The position numbers were made by a program, and so were the translations under genes. Under the pieces are notes generated by a model, which ran no database searches, had not been told where the DNA came from, and saw only the letters and a list, made by a program, of their open reading frames with translations. Of a DNA stretch of 21,408 nucleotides, positions 1 to 7,329 are shown in pieces. Origin of the DNA: an uncultured Marvinbryantia sp. (GTDB lineage Bacteria; Bacillota; Clostridia; Lachnospirales; Lachnospiraceae); assembly GCF_905201705.1 (NCBI RefSeq), contig NZ_CAJKOX010000056.1, positions 1-21,408 of the forward strand, in the 5' to 3' direction. Each line of letters opens with the position of its first letter. The stretch's first letter is position 1.

Positions 1-41
1 CTGGAAAAATTCCTGTCTCGTGACAGTTTTGATGTGACGCT

Positions 42-70
42 ATTATAATATTTTTTTGTTTTTATTTCCA
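42..70 (-). promoter_or_regulatory. Candidate leftward promoter diverging from the two-component operon
   Basis: On the minus strand there is a TGGAAA -35 box (positions 65-70) and a perfect TATAAT -10 box (42-47), separated by 17 bp. The -35 is imperfect, as expected for an activator-dependent promoter. The tandem LytTR-type repeats at 77-111 end 6 bp upstream of this -35 box and read in the usual orientation toward it. The transcript would start near position 35 and leave the window to the left, so the target gene is not visible. The start is inferred from spacing only. Confidence 0.5.
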
Positions 71-76
71 TAGGGG

Positions 77-111
77 CGGCACGAATCGTAAAAAATCCGG
101 CACGAATTGTA
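77..111 (-). promoter_or_regulatory. Tandem LytTR-type operator (two direct repeats, 21-bp period)
   Basis: Two 14-bp direct repeats, CGGCACGAATCGTA (77-90) and CGGCACGAATTGTA (98-111), differ at one base and are spaced exactly 21 bp apart. Read on the minus strand the cores are ACAATTCGT and ACGATTCGT. Two 9-bp direct repeats about 12 bp apart is the known layout of AgrA/ComE-class LytTR binding sites. The site lies just upstream of a LytTR regulator gene and between two divergent promoter candidates, so autoregulation plus control of a leftward gene is the natural reading. Confidence 0.7.
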
Positions 112-120
112 ATTTGGTCA

Positions 121-155
121 TGACCTGCCCGCCATCATGTGCTATACTGTATACT
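121..155 (+). promoter_or_regulatory. Candidate promoter of the two-component operon
   Basis: A TATACT -10 box at 143-148 is preceded at 16 bp by a poor -35 (TGACCT, 121-126). A second TATACT occurs at 150-155. The weak -35 and the adjacent tandem operator at 77-111 fit an activated promoter. The ribosome binding site AAAGGAGG at 166-173 follows, 5 nt before the ATG. Confidence 0.45.
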
Positions 156-178
156 GATTTTGAGTAAAGGAGGCTTTT

Positions 179-901
179 ATGCGGATTGCAATTATAGATG
201 ATATCGCTGCAGAACGAGAAATCCTGCACGAGCGGGTGAACGTACAGCTTGCCCGTATCTCCCTGCGCGCGGATATTTTTGAATATAAGAGTGGTCATGA
301 TTTCCTTTCCGCCGCAGAGGAAGAGCGGTTTGAAATGGCTTTTCTGGACATTCATATGGAAAATGAAAACGGGATGGACACGGCAAAGGAGCTGCGGCTT
401 TTCGACTCTGACTGTCTGCTGGTGTTTACTACCACTTCCCGGGATCATGCACTCGACGGATTCCGGGTCCGGGCAATGCACTATCTCGTAAAGCCCTATA
501 CAGATGAGGAACTGACAGGACTGTTTGACGAGGCACTGGAGCGGCTCCCCAGGCCCGACCAATATATAGAGGTAACGCCCGTAGCAGGTAACACTGTCTG
601 GCTGCAATTGGGGGAAATCCTGTATGCCGAGCACTTCCGGCACCAGATCCATATCCACCAGGCAGATGGACAGACCACCGTTACCCGCCAGACCTTCCGG
701 GAATTTGCACAGCAGCTCCCAAAGGAGCGTTTCTTCCAGTGCAGCAGGGGCACCATTGTCAATCTGGAATATGCAAAGGATTTTAACGGCACGGCTTTCC
801 TCCTCAAAAACGGGGAAAAGCTTCCTGTCAGCCGTGACCTTGCAAAGGACGCGCGGCTCGCCTTCGGCGATTACCTGTTTCAAAGGAGGCCGGGACTATG
901 A
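179..901 (+). CDS. LytTR-family response regulator (AgrA/VirR class)
   Basis: This is a 240-residue cytoplasmic DNA-binding response regulator. Residues 1-120 form a receiver domain with the acidic pair D7/D8, phospho-acceptor D57 (in FLDIHM), the switch threonines at 84-86 (FTTTS) and K105 (VKPY). Residues from about 130 to the end match a LytTR domain, including the late FFQCSRGTIVNL stretch and a basic C-terminal helix. The start is well set by AAAGGAGG at 166-173. The stop overlaps the start of the sensor kinase by 4 nt (ATGA), so the two are translationally coupled partners. The tandem repeats upstream have the right geometry for this family. No autoinducer peptide or processing protease is visible, so the signal is unknown. 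Family call is firm; the regulon is not determined. Confidence 0.93.
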   Translation: MRIAIIDDIAAEREILHERVNVQLARISLRADIFEYKSGHDFLSAAEEERFEMAFLDIHMENENGMDTAKELRLFDSDCLLVFTTTSRDHALDGFRVRAMHYLVKPYTDEELTGLFDEALERLPRPDQYIEVTPVAGNTVWLQLGEILYAEHFRHQIHIHQADGQTTVTRQTFREFAQQLPKERFFQCSRGTIVNLEYAKDFNGTAFLLKNGEKLPVSRDLAKDARLAFGDYLFQRRPGL

Positions 902-2256
902 CAGAATTTCTTTCCCCTGTGCTGGAGCTGTCGGTTATCCTTCCCGGCCTGCTGCTGGCATATCTTCCCATGAAACAGTACCTGAAGCTGCCGCCCCGGA
1001 AGCTGGCAGCGATTGCCGTCCCGTTTGCGATCCTGCTTTGTCTCTCTGGCGGCGCACTGTGCTTTTTCGGTTCTGTCCGGGCGCTGTATATGCTGTTTCC
1101 CGTCGCAGCCGCCGCCGGGATCTTTTATCATTTTACACTGGATGTCACACGTTGGAAATCCGTCTGTGTATTTCTTGGCGTATGCGGGATTTTCTCCTGT
1201 CTCGGCAGCGCTGCAAATGCAGTCGACATCGCTTTCCGGCATGGGGAATCCGTTCTGTGGTTTACCCCTTACGGTTCCCTTTCATGGCTTGGAATGTGCA
1301 CAGCGTTTCTCCTGGCCGCATGGTATCCGGCTTCTCACGCAGCAAGATCGCTGCTGGAGGATGAGGCTTTCGCACAGACCTGGTATGTGTTCTGGATTCT
1401 GCCCATATTGTTTATTTTGCTGAACCTGTTTATGCTCCCTGTCCATCCAAAGCTGCTCTTTGACGGACGGCTGCTGCAGATCTATATTGTGGTCAGCCTG
1501 TCGCTGCTGGCTCTGCTCTCGCTTTTTTACGCTCTGTTTTACTTCATGGCAACGAGCCTGAACCGCAACAGCCATCTCCGGCAAGAAAATGAATTTCTTT
1601 CCATGCAGCAGGCGCGCTATGACAGCCTGAAAACTGCCATTGAAGAAACAAGGGAAGCCCGCCATGACATGAGACATCATTGCGATGCTCTGCTGCGTCT
1701 CGCCTCACAGGAAAAATGGGATAGCCTGACAGAATACCTGTTAAGCGTCCGTGAACGGATTTCCGATACGGAGATGTATCTGTGCGATAACCAGGCGGCA
1801 GACAGCGTGGCAGGGCATTATGCGCTGCTTTTTGGCAATGCAGGCGTTCCCTTTGCCTGCGAACTTGATCTGCCCCTCCACCTGCCAGTGCCGGAAATCG
1901 ACCTTTGCCTTGTACTTGCCAACCTTCTGGAAAACGCACTGGAGGCAAGCCTGAAAACAACACCCGCAAAAAGGAACGTCCACGCACAGGCCTATCTGCA
2001 TTCCGGCAATGTAATCCTGCTGACCGTAGAGAATGCCTTTGACGGGGAAATCAAAGAAAAAAACGGCGTGCTGCAATCCTCAAAACGCCGGGGAGCCGGA
2101 GTCGGAACACAATCCGTGCGTCATATCGCGGAAAGAAACGGCGGGTACTGCCGGTTCCTGTACGAAGACGGGCGATTTGTCGCCAATGTCATGCTGCGCG
2201 CGGAAACAGAGAAAATTGCGGAATGCGGTTCCGGTATGCCTCGTGAAAGGCAGTAA
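898..2256 (+). CDS. GHKL sensor histidine kinase (AgrC-like, HPK10 type)
   Basis: This is a 452-residue membrane sensor kinase. Residues 1-220 hold about six hydrophobic segments (around 7-25, 38-58, 63-82, 88-105, 128-143, 160-180 and 195-218), a polytopic sensor without an obvious periplasmic domain. A short coiled coil (about 225-252) leads to the phospho-acceptor region EARHDMRHH with H256. The ATPase domain has the N-box LANLLENALEAS (N342, N346) and the glycine-rich RGAGVGTQSVRHIAERNGG (399-416), placing it in the GHKL/HATPase_c_5 group that pairs with LytTR regulators. It begins inside the last codon of the regulator gene. About 78 nt separate it from the next gene with no terminator. 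The ligand is not evident; a peptide is plausible only by analogy with AgrC. Confidence 0.92.
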   Translation: MTEFLSPVLELSVILPGLLLAYLPMKQYLKLPPRKLAAIAVPFAILLCLSGGALCFFGSVRALYMLFPVAAAAGIFYHFTLDVTRWKSVCVFLGVCGIFSCLGSAANAVDIAFRHGESVLWFTPYGSLSWLGMCTAFLLAAWYPASHAARSLLEDEAFAQTWYVFWILPILFILLNLFMLPVHPKLLFDGRLLQIYIVVSLSLLALLSLFYALFYFMATSLNRNSHLRQENEFLSMQQARYDSLKTAIEETREARHDMRHHCDALLRLASQEKWDSLTEYLLSVRERISDTEMYLCDNQAADSVAGHYALLFGNAGVPFACELDLPLHLPVPEIDLCLVLANLLENALEASLKTTPAKRNVHAQAYLHSGNVILLTVENAFDGEIKEKNGVLQSSKRRGAGVGTQSVRHIAERNGGYCRFLYEDGRFVANVMLRAETEKIAECGSGMPRERQ

Positions 2257-2333
2257 AAAAGTAAAAAGACATACAAATACGCTGTTGGAAACCATGCAGT
2301 CAGACCGGCGGCCGGGAAGGAGTGTGAAGATAG

Positions 2334-4026
2334 ATGGCGAGAGTGAATCTGCCGTATGGCATTGATAATTTTGAAAAGGTGCGGGAAAGTAATTGCTACT
2401 ATATTGATAAGACCGATTTCATCAGGGAACTTCTGGATCGGACATTTGATGTGAACCTGATTACCAGACCGCGCCGTTTCGGAAAGACTCTTACGATGAG
2501 CATGCTTGCAGAGTTCTTCGACATCCGCAAGGATAGCAGGAAACTTTTTGAAGGACTTGAAATTGCAAAAGACACAGCGTTTTGTTCGGAATGGATGAAC
2601 CAATGGCCGGTGCTGTTCCTGACACTGAAGGACGTGGATGGAAGCAGTTATCAGGATGCCTATGATCTTTTGCAATATATCATATCCGTGCTTTGTATAG
2701 AACATAATTATCTGACTGATAGTGATAAAGTTGATATTGCGGATAAAGAGCGTTTTCTACGGCTGAAAAGTGAAAATGGCAAGGTATCCGATGTAAAAAG
2801 TGCATTGGTTACATTGCTCCGTATGATGAATGCGTACTATGGAAAAAAAGTGATCTTGCTTGTCGATGAGTATGATGTCCCGCTTGCAAAAGCCAGCGAC
2901 AACGGATACTACAAGGAAATGCTGAATGTGATAAAGATGTTCCTCGGCATGGCGTGGAAATCCAATCCGGACTTAAAATTCGCCGTAGTAACCGGATGCC
3001 TCCGAATCGCGAAGGAGAGCATCTTCACAGGAGCAAATAATTTTATTTCCAATTCAATATCCAGTAAAAAGTACCAGGATTGCTTTGGGTTTAGTGAGGC
3101 AGAGGTGACCGCATTACTGGATGCCGCTGAATTGCAGGATGCTTTGCCTGAAATGAAGAAATGGTATGACGGGTACCTCTTCGGCGGCAAAGAAATATAC
3201 TGTCCATGGGATGTGATCAACCATGTAGATGCGCTGCTGACCGACCGGACTGCGAAGCCCGGAAATTACTGGATCGACCCCAGCCACAACAACATCATCC
3301 GGCGTTTTATCGACCACCCGCAGATCAACGTCAACGATAAGTTTGAGACCCTGCTTGCCGGCGGCGTGATCCAGGAGCCGATCCGCGAGGATCTGACCTA
3401 CGATATTGCCCCATTCCACAGAGGATAACCTGTGGAGCATCCTGTATCTGACCGGATATCTGACACAGGTCCTGCCGGAGAAGCTTCCGGAGGGAATGCA
3501 GCTGGAGGACGGGAAAATGGCGCTGCGTATCCCGAACGAGGAAGTAAAGTCCGTGTTTGGCAGTACGGTAAAAAAGTGGTTTGAGGAAAAGATGGTGGCA
3601 CAGGACCGCACTGCTTTGTTTAAAGCATGGTGGGACGGCGACGCAGAAAAGCTGACGCAGGAGATCACAGACATCCTGTTTGACACGATCAGTTATTTTG
3701 ACTACAAAGAGGATTATTACCATGCGATGGTCACGGGATTATTCCTGGGAGCGGGATATGCGGTGAATTCAAATTCAGAAGCAGGAACCGGCCGGGCGGA
3801 CGTCATTATAAAAGAACAGCGGCGCAGGCGTGCGCTTGTGATCGAGGTAAAATGGTTCGGAAAGAAAGAAAATAGAAACAGCCTGGAAAAGGAATGTGCG
3901 TATGCGCTGCAGCAGATCGAGAAAGAGCAGTATAAGAAAAACCTGGAGCTTGAAGGATATAAGACCGTGCTGTGTTATGGTGCGGCGTTTCGTGGGAAGA
4001 CCTGTCTGATAAAGACAGACGACTGA
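2334..4026 (+). pseudogene. AAA-ATPase-like / PD-(D/E)XK nuclease-like protein, frameshifted
   Basis: Two overlapping frames (2334-3428 and 3406-4026) together encode one protein of about 563 residues, the usual length for the AAA-ATPase_like plus PDDEXK_9 family. The first frame has an N-terminal YIDKTDFI stretch, a Walker A variant RPRRFGKTL (residues 45-53) and Walker B VILLVDEYD (about 174-182). The second has the nuclease-like core GRADVIIK and VIEVKW, with the D and ExK positions intact. Reading passes from TYD in the first frame to HSTEDNLW in the second if one C is removed from CCCC at 3409-3412. The start ATG has AAGGAG at 2317-2322. Everything else looks undamaged, so the break is recent, phase-variable, or a sequence error. 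The function of this family is not established. It follows the sensor kinase on the same strand and could be cotranscribed. Confidence 0.85.
3405..3414 (+). other. Frameshift site (one extra C in a C4 run)
   Basis: The sequence ATTGCCCCAT spans 3405-3414. With CCC in place of CCCC (3409-3412) the reading frame continues as TYD-IA-HSTEDNLW, joining the ATPase and nuclease halves. With the base present, the first frame ends at 3428 after a few unrelated codons. No slippery heptamer or downstream SD-like stimulator typical of programmed frameshifting is apparent. Confidence 0.8.
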
Positions 4027-4100
4027 GACTGATACTTTGAACTTTCATCCGGTGTTTTCCACTTTGCCCAAAGGTTCCGGCATACCTGCTTATTTTAGGC

Positions 4101-4129
4101 TTGACTTGCGCAGATGCTTTGGCTAAAAT
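4101..4129 (+). promoter_or_regulatory. Sigma-A type promoter of the DUF4143 ATPase gene
   Basis: TTGACT (4101-4106) and TAAAAT (4124-4129) are separated by exactly 17 bp. The predicted start of transcription is near 4136, in the centre of the large palindrome at 4117-4155. The -10 box lies wholly inside the left arm, so a protein bound to the palindrome would block RNA polymerase. Confidence 0.7.
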
Positions 4130-4155
4130 AAGATTAAATCTTATTTTGGCCAAAG
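4117..4155. repeat. 18-bp-arm palindrome over promoter and Shine-Dalgarno
   Basis: The left arm 4117-4134 and right arm 4138-4155 are reverse complements at 17 of 18 positions (one T/C difference) around a 3-nt centre, TAA. It covers the -10 box and the first four bases of the Shine-Dalgarno AAAGGAGG (4152-4159). A shorter related half site, CTTATTTTAGGC, lies at 4089-4100. The position suggests an operator. A read-through transcript from upstream would instead fold a hairpin that hides part of the ribosome binding site. Confidence 0.85.
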
Positions 4156-4166
4156 GAGGTCTTGCT

Positions 4167-5390
4167 GTGAATTATATCAAACGTGACCTTGAAGACAAAA
4201 TTCTCTCCCTTTCCGAAGAATATTCCTGTCTGCTGATTACCGGACCAAGGCAGGTTGGTAAAACAACAATCCTGCGCAGGCTAATGACACCGGAACGCGG
4301 TTATGTTACGCTGGATGACTTAGAAGAGCGACGCATGGCTAAAAATGATCCGGCACTGTTTTTACAGGTTCACGATATTCCAATTTTAATTGACGAAGTA
4401 CAATATGCGCCTGAGCTGTTTTCTTATATTAAAATTGCTATTGATAATGGTGTTGCTCCCGGCTCTTTCTGGCTGACTGGTTCCCAGGCATTTAAAATGA
4501 TGGAACTTGCACAGGAATCGCTGGCCGGACGCGTAGCGATTCTGCATATGCCCGGCCTGTCTCAGCATGAAATTTACGGTACCGGACAAAATACGCCGTT
4601 TACCGTTGATTTAACTGCACTAAAAGCACGGAAAAGCATCGGGACACCTGTCAATATGGACGGAATCTATGAACGGATCTGGAAAGGTTCGCTTCCTGGG
4701 TATGTAAGCGGGAAATTCACTGACCGCAATGTATTCTATTCCAGCTACTTGCAGACCTATATCGATCGGGATGTCAGCGAATTGGTAGCCCTTGTGGATA
4801 AACTTCAATTTCAGGATTTTATCCGTGCCGCCGCCTGTCGGGTCGGACAAATGCTGAATATCCACGACATTGCTCAGGATGTTGGTGTTTCAGACGATAC
4901 CGCCAGGCGCTGGCTGCAGGTCCTGGAGAAGTCCGATATTATCTTCTATCTTCGGCCCTACTCCAATAATTTACTGAAACGCACCATAAAGACACCAAAA
5001 ATGTATTTCTTCGACACTGGCCTTGTGTCTTATCTGACGCGGTATACCTCTCCGGAGATTTTACAAAACGGAGCGATCAATGGGGCGATTCTGGAAAATT
5101 ATGTAGTTTCCGAGATTATAAAAACCTACCACAACGCTGCACAGGACTGTCTGCTTTGGTATTATCGTGATAAAAGCAGTAATGAGATCGACATGGTCAT
5201 CGAAAATAACGGGCAGCTGCATCCATTAGAAATAAAGCGCTCTGTCAATCCCGGAAGTGAACTGATCGGCGCATTCTCTGTGTTGGATAAAGGCTCCGTA
5301 CCAAGAGGCAAAGGCGCATTAATCTGTATGCGTCCAGAGCTTTCGGCTATCAATGCAGATAATTATATCGTACCAATCTGGATGATCTGA
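4167..5390 (+). CDS. ATP-binding protein, AAA_14 plus DUF4143
   Basis: This 407-residue cytoplasmic protein starts at GTG 4167, set by AAAGGAGG 7 nt upstream. The frame is open back to 4101, but that stretch is promoter and palindrome. Walker A GPRQVGKTT is at residues 26-34 and Walker B ILIDEVQ at 73-79, followed by the sensor-like WLTGSQ (102-107). A winged-helix-like segment (about 230-265, with INIHDIAQDVGVSDDTARR-like spacing) precedes a C-terminal PD-(D/E)XK-like core with EIDMVIE and HPLEIKRS. This is the standard AAA_14/DUF4143 architecture and length. The biochemical role is not established; defence, toxin-like and DNA-processing roles have been discussed. It is the last gene before the bidirectional terminator. 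Its own promoter and palindrome suggest separate, probably repressed, expression. Confidence 0.9.
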   Translation: MNYIKRDLEDKILSLSEEYSCLLITGPRQVGKTTILRRLMTPERGYVTLDDLEERRMAKNDPALFLQVHDIPILIDEVQYAPELFSYIKIAIDNGVAPGSFWLTGSQAFKMMELAQESLAGRVAILHMPGLSQHEIYGTGQNTPFTVDLTALKARKSIGTPVNMDGIYERIWKGSLPGYVSGKFTDRNVFYSSYLQTYIDRDVSELVALVDKLQFQDFIRAAACRVGQMLNIHDIAQDVGVSDDTARRWLQVLEKSDIIFYLRPYSNNLLKRTIKTPKMYFFDTGLVSYLTRYTSPEILQNGAINGAILENYVVSEIIKTYHNAAQDCLLWYYRDKSSNEIDMVIENNGQLHPLEIKRSVNPGSELIGAFSVLDKGSVPRGKGALICMRPELSAINADNYIVPIWMI

Positions 5391-5428
5391 TGTGCATGTT
5401 TTGGTAGATGAAGCCCGAAAATGCTTCA

Positions 5429-5458
5429 AAAAGCCGCCCCGTCACCGGTGCGGCTTTT
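5429..5458. terminator. Bidirectional intrinsic terminator between convergent units
   Basis: AAAAGCCGC (5429-5437) pairs with GCGGCTTTT (5450-5458), giving a GC-rich stem with T-runs on both strands. It sits 38 nt past the DUF4143 ATPase stop and 17 nt past the atpC stop, so it can end both the rightward accessory block and the leftward ATP synthase operon. Confidence 0.88.
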
Positions 5459-5474
5459 GCATTTCTCATATCTT

Positions 5475-5897
5475 TTATTTCCCTTTTGCGCTGTCTGCCA
5501 GCTCCAGACGCACGAGCGCTTTGCGCAGTGCAGTCTCGGCGCGGTTGAGGTTGAGCATGGGATCTTTTCTCTGCAGGCGGCGCTCCGCGCGAACCTGCGC
5601 TTCTTTGGCGCGGTTGATATCAATTTCCTCCGGCCACTCTGCCACCTCCGCCATGATCGTCACCTTGTCCGGCAGCACTTCCATGAAGCCGCTGTGGATC
5701 GCGGCAAGCTTTTTGCCGCCGCCCTCCTCCGTGATGGTGACAATGCCCGGCACGATCAGCAGCGTCATCGGGATGTGGTTTTTGTAGATACCCACTTCCC
5801 CCTCGCTGGTCGTCAGCTCCACCATACTTGCTTTTCCCTCATAGAATACGCGTTCCGGTGAAATGATATTCAGTTGAAACAATTTATCGTCTGCCAT
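5475..5897 (-). CDS. atpC: F1Fo ATP synthase epsilon subunit
   Basis: This 140-residue protein is the epsilon subunit of the F1 central stalk, which couples rotation to catalysis and can inhibit ATP hydrolysis through its C-terminal helices. The N-terminal beta-sandwich has FQLNIISPERVFYEG, EGEVGIYKNHIPM and the HSGFMEV turn. Residues from about 88 on form the helical arm with many charged residues (INRAKEAQVRAERRLQ). It is the last gene of the operon, 8 nt after atpD, with AGGTGAG before the ATG. Length is normal. The bidirectional terminator follows directly. Confidence 0.96.
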   Translation of the reverse strand: MADDKLFQLNIISPERVFYEGKASMVELTTSEGEVGIYKNHIPMTLLIVPGIVTITEEGGGKKLAAIHSGFMEVLPDKVTIMAEVAEWPEEIDINRAKEAQVRAERRLQRKDPMLNLNRAETALRKALVRLELADSAKGK

Positions 5898-5905
5898 ACG
5901 CTCAC

Positions 5906-7297
5906 CTACTTCACACGGGCAAGAACATCGTCAATCGTGCCGGCGTTGAGGAAGAAGCTCTCCGGTATGTCGTCATGCTTTCCTTCCAGGATCTCGCGGA
6001 ATCCGCGGATCGTCTCAGCGATCGGCACATAGCGTCCTTCCGTTCCGGTAAACTGCTGTGCAACATAGAACGGCTGAGACAAGAATCTCTGGATCTTTCT
6101 CGCACGGCTTACGATCAGCTTCTCATCCTCGGAAAGCTCGTCCATACCAAGGATCGCGATGATATCCTGCAGTTCCTTGTATCTCTGCAGAATTTCCTGC
6201 ACACCGCGCGCCACCTTATAGTGCTCCTCACCCACAACGCGCGGGTCGAGGATGCGGGACGTGGACTCCAGCGGGTCTACCGCCGGATAAATACCAAGCT
6301 CTACGATGGAACGCGACAATACGGTGGTCGCATCCAAATGAGCAAATGTCGTCGCCGGAGCCGGGTCAGTAAGGTCATCCGCAGGCACATAAACCGCCTG
6401 TACGGAGGTGATGGAACCGTGCTTTGTAGAAGTAATACGCTCCTGGAGAGCGCCCATTTCCGTCTGCAGCGTCGGCTGGTAGCCAACGGCGGAAGGCATA
6501 CGGCCGAGAAGTGCGGACACCTCGGAGCCTGCCTGTGTGAAACGGAAAATATTGTCGATGAACAGCAGCACATCCTTGCCGCCCTCATCACGGAAATATT
6601 CCGCCATGGTAAGACCGGTAAGTCCCACGCGCATTCTGGCTCCGGGCGGCTCGTTCATCTGCCCGAATACCATGGTGGTTTTATTGATAACGCCCGACTC
6701 AGACATCTCGTGGTACAGATCGTTTCCCTCACGGGTGCGCTCGCCCACGCCGGTGAATACGGAATAGCCGCCGTGCTCCGTCGCGATGTTGCGGATCAGC
6801 TCCTGGATGAGGACGGTTTTTCCTACGCCGGCACCGCCGAACAGACCGATCTTACCACCCTTCTGATACGGGCAGAGCAGGTCAACAACCTTGATGCCGG
6901 TTTCCAGCATCTCGGTGGAGGTAGCCTGTTCCTCAAAATCCGGCGCTTCCCGGTGGATCGGCAGATACTGCACATCCGTCGGCGCTTCTTTGTTGTCGAT
7001 CGGCTGACCGATGACGTTAAAGATACGCCCGAGCGTCTTCTCTCCTACCGGTACCGAGATCGGCGCTCCGGTGGAGATCGCCTCCATCCCGCGCACCAGA
7101 CCGTCCGTCGGTCCCATCGCGATGCACTTTACGGTGTCGTCACCCAGATGCTGGGCAACCTCCACCACAAGCGTGCCGCCATCCGACGTCGGAATATGAA
7201 TCGCATCGTATATGCTCGGAAGCTTTCCTTCCGGAAACTTAATGTCAAGTACCGCACCGATAATCTGAGTGATTTTGCCTTTTACTTGTTCTGACAT
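5906..7297 (-). CDS. atpD: F1Fo ATP synthase catalytic beta subunit
   Basis: This is the 463-residue catalytic subunit of F1, forming and hydrolysing ATP at the alpha/beta interfaces. The P-loop GGAGVGKT is at residues 154-161 and the catalytic glutamate is E186 in GVGERTREG. The LLFIDNIFRF strand is the Walker B region, and ALLGRMPSAVGYQPTL and the lever motif DELSEDE are intact. Full length for the family, with no damage. It lies 32 nt after atpG. The Shine-Dalgarno AAGGAGTGAGAG is somewhat far from the ATG (about 13 nt). Confidence 0.98.
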   Translation of the reverse strand: MSEQVKGKITQIIGAVLDIKFPEGKLPSIYDAIHIPTSDGGTLVVEVAQHLGDDTVKCIAMGPTDGLVRGMEAISTGAPISVPVGEKTLGRIFNVIGQPIDNKEAPTDVQYLPIHREAPDFEEQATSTEMLETGIKVVDLLCPYQKGGKIGLFGGAGVGKTVLIQELIRNIATEHGGYSVFTGVGERTREGNDLYHEMSESGVINKTTMVFGQMNEPPGARMRVGLTGLTMAEYFRDEGGKDVLLFIDNIFRFTQAGSEVSALLGRMPSAVGYQPTLQTEMGALQERITSTKHGSITSVQAVYVPADDLTDPAPATTFAHLDATTVLSRSIVELGIYPAVDPLESTSRILDPRVVGEEHYKVARGVQEILQRYKELQDIIAILGMDELSEDEKLIVSRARKIQRFLSQPFYVAQQFTGTEGRYVPIAETIRGFREILEGKHDDIPESFFLNAGTIDDVLARVK

Positions 7298-7329
7298 TCT
7301 TTTTCTCTCACTCCTTATCCGCCAATGCT

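Noticed and set aside
62..883. Long minus-strand open frame opposite the response regulator
   Set aside because: It lies antisense to a gene with a full receiver and LytTR motif set, has no ribosome site or recognisable domain, and is cysteine/proline rich as expected for a shadow frame.
4101..4166. Upstream in-frame start for the DUF4143 ATPase
   Set aside because: This segment is promoter and palindrome. GTG 4167 has AAAGGAGG at normal distance and begins like the family.
5975..7294. 439-codon plus-strand open frame opposite atpD
   Set aside because: atpD on the other strand is a complete, motif-perfect beta subunit. The antisense frame is arginine/histidine rich and has no start context.
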